DNA from: Roridomyces roridus | Lineage: Eukaryota > Basidiomycota > Agaricomycetes > Agaricales > Mycenaceae | Assembly: GCA_029378245.1 (NCBI GenBank) | Contig: JARKIF010000008.1 | Coordinates: 2,539,830-2,603,829, forward strand | Reading direction: 5' to 3' | Length of the DNA stretch: 64,000 nt | In this document: piece after piece, positions 43,920-55,659 of the stretch | Numbering within the stretch: the first letter of the stretch is position 1 | Layout of the letters: each line of letters opens with the position of its first letter | Translations under genes and position numbers: made by a program | Notes under the pieces: generated by a model | The model's database searches: none | Told to the model about the DNA's origin: nothing | The model's input: only the letters and a program-made list of their open reading frames with translations

Positions 43920-46900
43920 TTACCATTCTCTATTCGAGTACATCAATGGGCCGGGAGAGAAGTGAGCAGGTGTATTGTGAGACGGGAGAATATGTAAGTA
44001 TTGCGCGTTGTCATCGACGAGTTCGGTAGCAAATGAGGTGGGATTGAAGGGATAGACGGCGCCATGAGAGGCATTGAAATATTGGTCCAGGCTGTCCGCC
44101 GCAGGTACGTACGGGGTTGCGAAGGGGTCTGGGGTGGTGAATGACAAGGCTCCACCGTACAAGAGAGGTGTGTCGTCGTCCATCGCCTCGTTCCACCACG
44201 ACGCGTGCGACGCGCCGTCGTCAGTGGCATGCGACGAGGCGGGAAGCGGAAGGGACGAGAACAGGGGCTTCTTCCCAGTGTTGCTATTAAGGGTTAAGGG
44301 CTTAACAAATTAAGGCCTTAAGTTAAGACTAAGGGCAGGTCTTAACATTGAGCTGCACTCATCGTAAGGCCTTAATAACCCTTAACATCTGTGGCAGTGC
44401 CGGTCTCGGCAGATGTTCCGACGCTTCGGCCTCTGTGTTTCACCTATGAATATTTGATCGCTCCCATGTGAGGCCCTGATGGCAACATTTTCGAGCTCGG
44501 CAGCTCTCGGCTGCATGTTCCACTGCAACCAAGACCTTTTTGGCCTGCAAAACCAACCAAACTGAGGTGTCTCGGCTGCGGGGAGTCAAGCCCACGAACT
44601 TTGAGTCATTCATACAGTCAAATCAAGGCGAAATGACCGGTTTTCACTGAGAAGATGTGCAAACCTTTGGTCACTGCGGCGGAAAATTAAGCCTTAAAAT
44701 GACCCTTAAAATGGGACCCTTATTAACCCTTAACCGATATAAAGGCCTTTGCTTCGGCAGGCACCCTTATTAAGACCCTTAATTGCAACACTGCTTCTTC
44801 CCGCCCTTTGAGTGCGTCTGCGAAGCCCGCGTTGTAGGGACACGAGAGTCGGAAGTCTCGGCAGTCGGTTCTTCTACTGTAGCGGACCGTGCCGCAACTC
44901 GGGCCTGCACTAACCCTGCGGCCTTTTCAGACTCGGTCAAATACATAGGAGAGAGAGACTCACCATGGCGATTAAGAGAGCATTGAAGTCGTCGAAAATG
45001 GGTGGAAATCTGGTCGCGGGAATAGATGCCTTTGGTCGAGTACAATTCAAGGGAGCCGATTGCACGGGCGTCGTACTGCATCCCACGCATGATAGCCCCG
45101 AGCATTGTGAGATTTACTCCGTCGCGGTTGATGTTCCTGTGAGCTTGCTCATTTCCGTTCGTTGTCGAAGGAGCCGACTTCCATATTTCCAGCGGTATGA
45201 GGCTGGCAGGCTGATAAAGAGCGGGTAGGGCGCATTTGTTGCCGGAGATTTTGTCCTTCAACCATGCTATAAATTACTTAGTTACATCCCAGGTGGCGGA
45301 GGTATGCACGCACCGTTGGCCTTAGGGCCGCCGTTCTCAATAGTCCGAAGAGCACCCTCGAAGTCAGGATGGGATTGTGAGGAAGAGAGACTGAGCATAG
45401 CGTTGCGGACTTTTGTTGTGATGTAGGGGCGTATCTTGTCGACATTGCGAACATAATGGGTGGTGCAGTATCGGAGGAACCGGCTGGCCTGCTCGTAGGG
45501 GTTCAGGGTGCGCAGGAGTCGAGTTGGCTCTATAGGGCAATAGATATCGCCAAGGTTTGCGCATAGCTGTTGACAAAACATCCCGGCACCTATATATATT
45601 AGCATTGAGATGATGCGGGCGTGAAATTGAAGGTACATACCCAAGGATTGTCCCTTGTGAGAATCTGCAATCCACAACTCGAAGCCATCGCCGTGGATGT
45701 GACGGAAACGGCAGGGAATGCCAGTGTCCGCCTGCGCTATCTCGAAAATGCGAGTGAATAGTATAAGATGTGCTTGAGCTGACTGAGACGTGGTGAACGC
45801 TCGCGTGCCGATAACAGCTAGTGCAAGAGATCGGCTCCGATTCATGGACCTTGAAGATTGAACTCACATTTCATACCGTCCAAGTCCCAGGTTTCCATCT
45901 CAAACTCCTGCCATTTACCATTGACTCGTTTGAACGCGGTGTCGAGGGACAGTTTTTTGGCGCGCATGAGCCGGGCGGACATGGAGCGCAACATGCATAT
46001 AACGAGATAGAATGGTTTCCCACCCTCGATTGCATGGATTTCCGCACACCGAACGTACTGTTCTGCCTCCGGAAGTTCGCTGTGTTGCGCCGCCAGCAGC
46101 TGAGCACCTAAAGTTTAAATGAATCGTCAGAATTGGACCAGCATGGAGCAGATTATACAGACCTTCAAAATCTGTACCCATGGGAAATAAGACATGACGG
46201 AGCTCGTCGATATAGCGACGAACATGATCCAAGTTTCCCAGCGACGGGTGCAGCGCTGCGAGTGGAGGATCAAAGGGTTTGTTCCACCCGAGACTTCGTC
46301 GGAAGCCGGCCATGAAGCCCGAGTCGAGCATTAGTTTTCGCGGCGTCGCATCAGCTAGTTTCCAATCGAGCTCCAACAACAACGAGCGGAATAAATCGAG
46401 CAAAGGGGGTGGGGTTGTGACGGGGTCGGGCGCGTGATGCGAATGGGGATTCCTGCAAATAACCACAACTTGGGAACAGGCCGAAAGATCGTCCGGGGTG
46501 TAGATATCGAATTTCGCGTCGCAGTTACCCACATTCCGTTGAAGAACACCCCGTGCTAACTTCCCCGAGATGCGATGCCAATAGGCTGAAGCCCCGTTAA
46601 GTACGAGACACAAATATTGGTAATGGAAACAGAGACTCACGGCAAAAGTCTTTCTGAGCAGACGGAGGCGCCGTATAGGAACATGGAGCGCGAGGACCGT
46701 ACCCAAATTGACGAGCCACCTCCTCACGCTCGTGGATGGCAGATGGATTATCGTGGAGGAGAGCCCGTAGGTAGTCGAGGTCGAATTCATCGAGGGTTCG
46801 GAGGATGAGATGCGCTGTGTCAGCCTGTGTTCGATGTTCGCATCTGCAGGGACTCGGAGATGAGTTTTGTTCAACTTCAAAAGACATCCACATACTGGAT

Positions 46901-47778
46901 AAAGGACCTCCCAAATTCGTCTTGCCGCATTTCAAGAGTACCTTTGCAAGTACGACCTTTTGCAGTACGGAACCGACGGTCTCTCTTGCGTGAGGTCGAG
47001 ACTTCCGTATCGCTGTCATCTCTCGACTCAGACTCAGAGTCATCTGACGTGTCTTCGACGGCGGATACATCAGCGTCCCCAGTATCCTTCAGTTCAAACG
47101 CGCAGCCCTTCTCCACAAGGGTGCAATAGAATGCGATTGTTTTGAAGAAGACCTCCCGTTTGGCCTGCGTGATCGAGTCGAGTTCCAGAGTCGGCTGAGG
47201 GAGAGGAGGAAGTGATCGGCCAGAGCAATACTTCAGGCCTTTACCTATAGGGATAAAGGTGAAAATTGATAGTTTAAAGTCAGCAAATGGCACTTACACG
47301 ACATCTTCAACAAAGAACAAGAGACTGCAGCTCCAGACTGGTCGGTGAGGAGGCGGCCACAAAACTTGCCGCGCTTGCCTCCATGAGAATCTCCCAGAGA
47401 ATATTGAAAATTGGCCTCGGGACGCAGGAAATTGGAGGGTTCGACACAGAAACAATGCGCTATGCCCACTCCAGCACGACTTGCAGTCTCTGGATATTCG
47501 ACGATGGAACCAAGTGGGTGATCGACGAGCGCGGAAACGTAGGTCTCTCGGTTTATTTGATCGAGACCCAGTCTCAGTTCTTCGGCTGTGAAAGTTCGAG
47601 CAGGAGGAGGACGATAGAGAGAGCCTAGAACGGGGCTGCATGCAGTGGAGTGGGAGACGGTGCGGCTGGGAATTTCCAGGATATCATGATCAACAAGATC
47701 GGCTGTTGTCAAGCCGACATTCGCAAGCACTCTCTGCGCTTCCGCTATGGCATCGAGCTGGACCTCAGACAGAGGCAT
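43920..47778 (-). pseudogene. MULE-transposase-like gene interrupted by a MITE
   Basis: Exons on the minus strand: 47778-47298, 47244-46896, 46843-46641, 46585-46163, 46107-45868, 45817-45641, 45589-45314 and 45266-44794. All seven introns are 47-55 nt with GT-AG ends, and every junction keeps the frame. Motifs in order: an acidic linker; CRNPHSHHAP, a zinc-ligand-like motif; SLDTAFKRVNGKWQEFE (first catalytic Asp of a MULE-type DDE domain); FELWIADSHKGQSLG (second Asp); PSTTNGNEQAHRNINRDG (Glu). This is a widespread Agaricomycete family whose DDE assignment is my inference. The last exon is cut after GGKK by a MITE at 44276-44793; the remaining 115 codons lie at 44267-43923, in the same frame. 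With the insertion the protein gains QCCN and stops. Intron richness suggests an old, possibly domesticated gene. Confidence 0.65.
44276..44793. mobile_element. hAT-type MITE, 518 bp, 8-bp target duplication
   Basis: The terminal inverted repeats are CAGTGTTGCTATTAAGGGT at the left and, in reverse complement, CAGTGTTGCAATTAAGGGT at the right. The flanks are an exact 8-bp duplication, CTTCTTCC, at 44268-44275 and 44794-44801. Eight-base duplications with a CAGTG-type terminus are the hAT signature. Both subterminal regions are packed with TTAAGG/CCTTAA motifs, as expected for transposase binding. There is no coding capacity, so it is non-autonomous. It sits in the last exon of the MULE-like gene. 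Confidence 0.85.
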
Positions 47779-48672
47779 CGTCGGGTGAGCCGTTTCTCTC
47801 TGCACTCCTTATCTTATTCCTTATTCGCGTCCTGGCCAAGTACAATTCCCTTTTCGGGCTTCATGAGATGGATTAGGCCTCTTTGAGGCGGTTGGCTGAA
47901 CCTTTAGTCGTGTCAACCGACCAGAATTTAAACTCCATTTGTCTTCTTTGGACTCTGGAGCAGAATGCAAGATTGTCAAACCTTGGAATGTGAGGGCAAT
48001 GATATTCATCCGGAAAAGCACTGGCAAGTTAGGAGGCAATTTCAGCATGTCTACCAAGCGGGTAGATTTACATTGCGGACTTCAGGCTGTGGTCAGCACT
48101 GCCTGCACTATGTGGTTCATTTTTCGGAAAAATCCTTGAGTGCAGGGAAGCCCACTAATCAGTGGAAGTACACTGGAGATCAAGGTTTATTCAGAAAGTA
48201 TTCAGACAGAAATACAGTCCGGGGAGGGTGCCACAAGATCCATGGAGCCAGCACGCAACGAGGATCGAGGGCTGGGGCAACATTTGTCATTGAGGGATTG
48301 TTGAGTTCAACTTCAAGCATTGATGTTCGGAGCTAATACATACCTGCTAATCATCACTCAGAACATGTTATTATCTTGCTTGCCAAGGTCCTCTCTCAGT
48401 CCCTTATCATCCTTTTTGTGATGTCCCTGGTGAATAGATGATTTGCTTGGACCAGGTTATGCAACTTGTTGAATTCATTGCTCTCGAACCACAATGTTTG
48501 GAGTAATTCTGAAGAGACAGTTCTCTTCGGAATCAATGTGAGTACAATGTGAAATGAAAACTCAAGCGGCAAGAATGATTATTGGAGGCCTCGGAGGTGA
48601 AAATACGCGAAAGTGTTTTTCTTGGCCCTGCACAAGGTTCGATTGTTCAAAAATGCATAAATATTGAGACCC
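47779..48672. other. Intergenic
   Basis: No gene. At 48623-48637 the plus strand carries GGCCCTGCACAAGG, a near copy of part of the U6-like RNA read on the opposite strand (see that entry). Confidence 0.4.
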
Positions 48673-48718
48673 GTAGGTCTACCACTCCGGAAAAGCGTGT
48701 CATCCTTGTGCAGGGGCC

Positions 48719-48749
<31 letters not shown>

Positions 48750-48772
48750 TCGTATGACACCCCGAAGGGGTC
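48673..48772 (-). ncRNA. U6 spliceosomal snRNA-like gene
   Basis: The minus strand contains the near-invariant U6 core: AAATTGGAACGATACAGAGA (ACAGAGA box), then GATTAGCATGGCCCCTGCAC and AAGGATGACACGC, the internal stem-loop region. A 5' stem-loop, CCCCTTCGGGG, precedes it at about 48761-48771, as in other U6 RNAs. U6 pairs with U4 and then U2 and forms the catalytic core of the spliceosome. Oddities: a TTTT follows the conserved GACACGC at once (48694-48691), which is earlier than usual for a Pol III stop, and no TATA box is seen 25-30 bp before the 5' end. The 3' limit is therefore a guess, and this could be a U6-derived pseudogene. Confidence 0.72.
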
Positions 48773-49448
48773 AAGGAAGTAGGCAAGAGTTGGGTAGACA
48801 TCAATTGAATGATGCACCTTGTTCGGGTTACCAACTTGATTTGAACTTGATGTACTGTACTGACCTACAAACTCAACACTGTCCTTTTCTCCCCACCCTA
48901 ATATACACAACAAGCAAGGGGTTTTGCTGGCAAAGCCAGCATTTCCGAGTCAAAGAAGGCAAAAAGAAGGTTAAAGACAACAACACCGACAAAGCCGATT
49001 GGAGTCAGAGATCCAGAAGACGAATATCAACCTTCTCCCACGTCAAATGTCATAGGCCTGGTGCCCAACTGTGCCGTTCCTTGCCCTGAACTGTAAAAAT
49101 GTGGGATGGTTTTTGGCAAGCAGAACATCGAGCTTTAGCCTTTGTATCCGGACATTGCATATGGAGGTTGAACTATTCAACGAGATCATCTGCTGGCTTT
49201 GTTACTCAGGGATCGCGGTGATTCATGTGGACAGATGAATCAAATCATGATTCGCAAAGTCAATATTCCCCAGAGTAGCTAAACCTAAAGGTTCAGCCAA
49301 TTATGCCATCACCCTCCATACTGCGGTCGCAGCGGTGCGTTTTTCGAGCGTTTTCTCGTCAACCAGGTACATATCCCGCTACAGGTGACAATGAAATTAA
49401 AAGGCGCACGAAATATTCGCGATTCGAGCCTCCAAGACATGGGAGTGA
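48773..49448. other. Intergenic
   Basis: Region between the U6-like gene and the membrane-protein gene; nothing recognised. Confidence 0.4.
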
Positions 49449-50668
49449 ATGGCCACCAACGTTGATCCACCGAACTACGACCCGGACCCGCTCTTTATAA
49501 GTCCTCCAAGTCTATGGACGCTCCTCACACAACCCGTCATGCGACTCGACCGCGACACTATCGATGTGCTCCTGAAAGAGACCATTGAGTTCCTTCTCTA
49601 TGCGCGCTGCCTCAATGAATTCATCTCGGCCGCCTAGTAAGCCCTTTCGTCAGTCCTACACATATGAAAGGCAACCAAATGATCAGAATTCTGCCCCAGC
49701 AACTCAAACATTGGTTTCAAAAACATGGCTCGATCCTCGAATGTCTTTGTGCGGCCGTCTCCACCCCCGACCAGCCACGCCCATGTCAGATACTCGAGTG
49801 CAAGGTCGCTGATGCCGTCCTTGCTGTTTGTCACTTTACTCGTCCCCGGTGCAACTACCGTTGTAAGTTTCGTCTTCATTGTCGCCATTGCCAGACTCAC
49901 AATTGCTGTAGTGAATCTCACGCACGTTTACAAAAACTGCACCCTCGTCTCCACTTATCCCAACTACCCCCTCCTCAGTGAGTCTGTTTCACGAGCGCCC
50001 AGCATCGTCCCAACAAATATCTAGTCAAAGGAGAGGCGCCCGTCGACATCACTCGGCTCACGATTCAATTTGCCCTCGACGAGCACCCCGAGGATGAACT
50101 CGCACCCTATTTCAAGGGATACCTCGGCGAGAGCGGCTCTTCGTTCGCCGTCAACGGTGTAATGCAGCTGGGAGGTGTCTTCCTCTTGCAGGGAGAGTCT
50201 TCTGGTGCGTTATCCTTCTTCTTCCTCATTGGCTTCGTTAATGTAGGTCATCTAGCCCCCAAGACGAAGCGTCGGATTCGCCACAGCCATCCCTACCCCC
50301 AGGCCCAGCTCCAGGAGCCTCGTTCCAACAGCAACTACCTCGAGATGGACGATGTCTATCCCCATGCCGCTGCTCGCGCCGGCAGACGCTCTCTCCCCGG
50401 CCCTTCCCGCTCCGCCGTTGCCGGCCCATCGCGTGGACTCCCCGCTGGTCCCTCGCGCGCACCCACTGCCGGCCCTTCGCGTGCCGCGATTCGCGCACCC
50501 AATGCGGCCGAAAAGGGTCTCCAGCTACTGCTCGAGGGCAAGGGTGTTGAGGAGGACGTGTGGGATGCAGCGATGGAAAAATGCGACAAATGCCGTCGTT
50601 TCTTCATCGCCGGCTATCCCTTCAAAAAACACACCATGGGGTGCCTCGGCGTGATTGAGATTGATTAG
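49449..50668 (+). CDS. Unrecognised membrane protein with GPSR repeats
   Basis: Proposed exons 49449-49636, 49700-49977, 50025-50204 and 50247-50668 join in frame to give 355 residues. The start is MATNVDPPNYDPDPLFI. A long hydrophobic stretch of about 40 residues follows (LLFVTLLVPGATTVVSFVFI, then VAIARLTIAVVNLTHVY), likely one or two membrane segments. After it come KGEAPVDITRLTIQFALDE and a globular-looking part, then a low-complexity segment repeating AGPSR four or five times, and a C-terminal C-x2-C...H-x4-C pattern (CDKCRRFFIAGYPFKKHTMG) that could bind zinc. No signal peptide is seen. I do not recognise the family, and the splice sites rest only on frame and consensus. Confidence 0.5.
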
Positions 50669-52239
50669 ATAGTACATTTCTAGATACTTCAAAATGCATA
50701 TAACACTATAGCTGACTCAAAATATCTTCTTGTGGGTCCTCCGGGTCCCAATACGACGCGAACCGAAGAAGGATTGTACGCCCTGGCAGCTGTCGGTTTC
50801 GGAGCCGGCCTTACCAAAAAAGGCATTGCGGTTTGATCGCAGTGGTAACAAGGCACTCAGAACTGCATAGTCCGAACTGCTGCCGTGACGATCCGCGGCT
50901 AAGTAAACATCGGCTGAGCTCGGCTACATACTCTGCCGTTGAATATATGGGTACGGATGTTCATGGGACGTCCGAAAATTAGCAGATCCTGAGATCCTCC
51001 ATTCTTACTCGGTCCGAACGTCCGAAAGCCGGCGGCAAGATAATACCAAGATAAGTATTTCTCTGACGTCGTCGCAAGGTTCAAGGGTCGGACCGATGCT
51101 GTTGGTATAGTTAAATCTTTTAGAGTACCCGCTAGACAGTACCCGCTTTTCTTGACTCTGGGTTGACTAGGCGCTAAGCTGACTTGAAGGCGCCACATTG
51201 GTCACCGACGGACCAAGCGACACTGGCGCTGGCAGGCGACGTCGAACTCGGGACCACCCGCCGCTTGAGCTTGAATTCCAAAATATCCGAGCAGTTTAGG
51301 ACAGGCGAATGCAATATGCGGGTGGGTCCGTGGCGGCCGTCGGTGACGCGCCAGTTGAACAATTCATTCCAAATAGAGTTCAGACCTGAAATGGAGAGCG
51401 CGTACATACATATTCTATTCGTTTCTCTGGCAGACGATAGGCGGGAGGATCCCGGTACTGTACAACGGGCTACATAGCTCAACATGCTAGTTCGACAGTT
51501 GCGCACGTTCGAATAAGCAGACGCCGACGCACCCGGGTGCCCACAGACAAGCGGAATTTGATTGATTCAGGGGTTGAAGTTGAACCCGAGTACGCACTTT
51601 GAGTCAATCCTTTGCGGCCATCTTGATTCCACGGATCGCAAATCACCAACAAAGGATCAGGTACGTGGTCGGGGTCGGGGTCGGGTCGGCCAGGGTCGGG
51701 CCTACGCGTTTGGAGTCGGAGTCGGTTGCGTCGGAGAAAATTGGAATGCTGGCGCCTTGGTGGCGCCGTCAGCCACCAGGGTTGTAACTTGTTAGCTCCG
51801 CGGCCCGCCCTGTTCAATTGTAAGTACGGGCCCTACTTTACCCGGTGATGCCCATGCCCATGGACGTGTCGTGGGAAGACAACGGGCGCTCCACCTCGAA
51901 CTTGAGCACAGCCCCGGCGTTCACGGACCGCGGAGGCCAAGGCTTGGAGAGTTGGTTCAGGTTTCTCGGCGTGGGTTTCTGGCCGGCGTTTATTAGGGTT
52001 TAGTGTTTAATATATATAATGGCGGGAGGAGGTCCGAGCCATGTAAAACCTTAAGAGACCAACGTGCGCAGACGCGTCCAATAAGTAACCTGGCCTCAGT
52101 GCGTTCCTTGGCATTGAGCAGCCATTTTGATCCAGACACTGTACGGATCTGCGGTACGAACCAGTACCCAAGAGACACGGCCAAGGCACGGCACGAACTT
52201 ACCCATTGGCATATCACCTCGTGGGATATTTGACATTTT
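50669..52239. other. Intergenic
   Basis: No supportable gene. A GGTCGG-type microsatellite lies at about 51670-51702. Confidence 0.4.
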
Positions 52240-53565
52240 TAAAACGCGGGTTGACGGGCGGCACGGCGTTATCGCTCGTGGAGATCTGCGAGTGCTGCGG
52301 ATTTCTAGTGTTGATTTTGATTGCCTATCCGGTTATGCAAAGCTGACGGTTGAGTCGAGTCGAAAGGTGGTTGTGGTTGTGCGGCAAAAAAAGCCATCTA
52401 CTTACCTGCAGGCTGCGATGTATCCTTGGTTCCTGCTGCTAAGGAAATTTTCCTTTCAGGGGGTTCGTTAATGATTGAATAGTCGGAGCCCTGAGTGTCG
52501 GTCTCCGAGTCCGAAGGGTAGGCAACGGGTGAACTCCGAATTGAAACCTATTATATCGGTTCTATTCCGAATTTTTCTTCAACCCGTTGGAAAGTTTGGA
52601 ACGCCCGGCATCTACAAGTCACGGCCTGAAGACCTATGATATCTGGTCAGAAATGCCAAATAGACTTTCAAAGCAAGACCCACACCTTTGGTCTTCCCAC
52701 ACCAACTTGGGTGCGGGGTAAGTACCATGCAACTAAATAAATCCTTACCTACCTCCACGGGCTTGCGCGGCATTCTCAGAAGCTGGTGATGGTGAAAATT
52801 TAAAATGCAACACCAATACGAATACGCGGCGTCGCAACGGGGAGTTCCCGGGTGACACCGGCACGGCACGGCGTTATCGCCCGTGGAGATCTGCTTTGAC
52901 TGCCGCGGATTTCTAGTGCTATTTAGCGATTCAGATATTGTTGGTTTGATTGCCTACCCGCCGACTCTGTTGAGGGGTTGAATTCGAAAGGTGGTTCTGC
53001 TTGTGGAGAAGAGCCGTGTACTTGCCTGCGATGTGATGTATCTTTCGTTCGCGCTACTAAGGAAAATTTCCTTTTCACAGGGGTCGTTAAATTATTGAAT
53101 AGTCGGAGCCCTGCGCGTCGGTCTCCGTGTCCGAATAAATATGTTGCAACCTTGATCCTCGAACCTATGGAAAAAAAAATGTAAGACGCCGTCTTTCAAA
53201 TCCAGTCCGCCGCGCCGCCCCAAGCCGACCTCCCTTGTCCGATATCCGATATTCCCGAACCCCACGCGACGGCCTCGCTCGCTGATCGCAATCCATCCTG
53301 GCAATCAAAACAACATTTTAGCTGCGTTTGTACAGTGTATATTATCCCCGCGCCGCGCGCCGTGGTTGTCGGGTCGGAAAATCCGGGTTGCGACGCCGCC
53401 TATCCTATTGGTGTGTTTTAAATTTTCACCTTCACCTTCACGTTCTTCAAATGCCGCGCAAGTCCGTGGAGGTAAGTACTTGAGTACGGATTTAATTCCA
53501 GTTGCGTACCCCGCACCCAAGTTGGCGTGGGAAGACCAAAGGTGTGGGTTCTTGGATTGGAAGCC
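52240..53565. repeat. Nested direct and inverted repeats
   Basis: A direct repeat pairs about 52255-52520 with about 52865-53140 (spacing about 610 bp); shared text includes GGCGTTATCGC-CGTGGAGATC, TGCGGATTTCTAGTG, AAGGAAA-TTTCCTTT and TTGAATAGTCGGAGCCCTG. An inverted repeat of roughly 190 bp pairs about 52670-52860 with about 53375-53560; shared text includes CCCACACCTTTGGTCTTCCC and CTTGGGTGCGGGGTA on one arm and their reverse complements on the other, plus CTTGCGCGGCAT and GCGGCGTCGCAAC. No coding capacity is evident. Confidence 0.75.
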
Positions 53566-54653
53566 TATTCTCAATGCAATTCTGACGGTAAGTACTTATC
53601 TACTCGTTTGCTTTCAGAATGGTGAATGTTCTTCTGGTTAATACTTGACTTGACGATTCCTTGTTCAACGGGTAGAGCACAGCACCGATGATTCGGGTGA
53701 GGTTTCAATTCGGTTCACCCGTACCCTTCCATGGGCCGCCGGGCAACCCCGTGTTCCGACGGAACTCAACTGCTCCTCTGATGTGGGTGCAAATCATCGT
53801 CTGACTCTCACGATAATTAATCACATCGACATCGGCAGGATCGGGTAGGAAACAGGCGTATGCGTTGCCGAGGCGCGCCCAAGGGCGGGAGAAAGGAAAA
53901 TTCGAGAGGAACTGGAAGACGCCGTGGGTTTGTGTTGTGTTGCGAGGACCCACGACAAGGGGTCGGTCGGCAAGTATAGTAGTAGTAAGTCCTCGGTCTC
54001 CTTTTATTCGACGTTCCTCCCGTGGACTGAACTGAAACTGGCTGCGGATCAGTGTGAGTCCATTGGAAGAGCACGGCCTTCGTCAGCCTTGGTCAGGTCA
54101 GGTGAGAGCGGGGTCGCCGAAGACTACGGCGTACCCAGCCAAGCGGAACGAATTTGGACCGTGATACGCGAACTTCCTGGCGCTGAGTAACAAATACCTT
54201 GGGCGGCGGGGACGGCGCTGTGTCAGTCGGGAAGGGAAGGGAAGGGAGAAACGTGGGTCTATTAGCGTCCCGTGCGGGAATAAAGATGCAGTCAGGAACG
54301 GCCTGGAACGATATGATGATTTCGTGGGCAGAATTGTGTAATTGTGGGGCAAGGATTCGCGTTGCTCCACCGAGGCGGTCATAGACAGTTGAGGTCATAC
54401 TACGATGATTTGAAAATGCAGTGGGGCCTACGAATTGTGATTCTAATGAAAAGAAAATCGACGAGAGGACCAAGGATTTACCTGCAAAAATGACGGTTAG
54501 CGAGGGTCAGCGGCGTTGCCACCGGGTCGGACAGGTACCGAGCTCGGCTCAGCTCGCGAACCGGTTCGAGATCAGACCCAAATCGGGGAGTGAGACGATT
54601 TCGATCTCAGACCAATCTCAGACAAGCCCGGACCTTCATCCAAGCGCTGTGCA
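53566..54653. other. Intergenic, upstream of cyclin C
   Basis: No supportable gene; the final 100 bp share promoter text with cyclin A. Confidence 0.4.
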
Positions 54654-54659
54654 TATAAA
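54654..54659 (+). promoter_or_regulatory. TATA box of cyclin C
   Basis: TATAAA, 51 bp before the start codon, preceded by GATCTCAGACCAATCTC and CCAAGCGCTGTG, which also occur in order upstream of cyclin A. Confidence 0.6.
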
Positions 54660-54704
54660 GACCCAAGGAGGCAGAAAAATGCTAGACAGACGCCCTCCAC
54701 AGCC

Positions 54705-55659
54705 ATGTACTACTCCTCCTCGTCGTCAGCCTCGTCCTCCAGCAGCCGTAACTCACCCGTCCACGCTGCTTCCCTCCTCGACCCATCCACACATTCTCCT
54801 GAACTTTTGCGGCTCGTCGACGTGCAGATTACTGGCCCAGTCATCGGTGCGTCTGCTTTTCTTTCAAGCTCATCTCCTCTTCTCACCTTGGCTTTCAGAT
54901 TACGTCGTAGACTGTGTGTCAGAGACTGTCGACTACGCCATGGGCCGACCATCCTCTCGAGGACGGACGGCCTACCGTTCGCCCCACATCGACAAGTTTA
55001 CATCCTTTGTCTCTACCGTCATCGAGCGTGCAGAGGTCTCCACCGCCACCCTGCTCGTCACCCTCGTGTACGTCGCTCGCGTACGGCCGCACCTATCCAT
55101 CGCCCTCGAGCAATGGGCCCTGGAGCGTATCTTCCTCGGTGCCCTCATCTGTGCCTCAAAGTACAGCAACGACTCTACGCTCAAGAACGTCCACTGGGCT
55201 TTGTGCACGGGCCTTTTCGGCAAAAGGGACATTGGGCGCATCGAGCGGGAGTTTCTCGATGTCCTCGATTGGGAGCTTCGTGTAGGCGAGACAGACTTGC
55301 TTGCCCATCACGAGGGGCTCGTACGTGCTCTGGCTCTGCCGCAGAGGCAGCATCGTAGGACTTCCACACCTACTCGTCCTGCTACGACAAAACCTTACGC
55401 CCGTCGTCATGCACCCGTCATCCCAGACCTCCGCTCGTCATCCCCTGCTAGCAGCAGCGACGACAGCATGTCCCCGCCCACGCCCGTCTTTACGATGGAT
55501 GACGTCGACGTCGACATGGATCTGCACCCTCACCCGAGGCCTGTCAAGCGGTCTGCGCATAGTGCGGGCTTCCATGACCTCCTTCGTGCCTTCCCCGTCC
55601 CGTTGCCGCACCATGGGCATGGGGGCATGAGGCCGTTCCCGTTGCACGTGTCCACGTAG
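54705..55659 (+). CDS. PHO80/Pcl-type cyclin, copy C
   Basis: Two exons, 54705-54846 and 54899-55659, with a 52-nt intron (gtgcgt...cag) give 300 residues. Here the intron is not a multiple of three, so it must be removed to join the Ser-rich head (MYYSSSSSASSSSS, then PVHAASLLDPSTHSPELLRL) to the cyclin box (VVDCVSETVDYAMGR, FTSFVSTVIERAEV, LVTLVYVARVRPHLSIALEQ, ERIFLGALICASKYSND, STLKNVHWALCTGLFGKRDI, EREFLDVLDWELRVGETDLL). This proves the intron for all three copies. The tail (about residues 205-300) has SSSPASSSDDSMSPPTPVFT, close to copy B. A predicted partner of a Pho85-like kinase. The orientation is opposite to copy A. Confidence 0.83.

Noticed and set aside
48630..48645. B-box-like GGTTCGATT near the U6-like gene
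   Set aside because: It is on the opposite strand to the RNA and is incomplete, so it is unlikely to drive U6.
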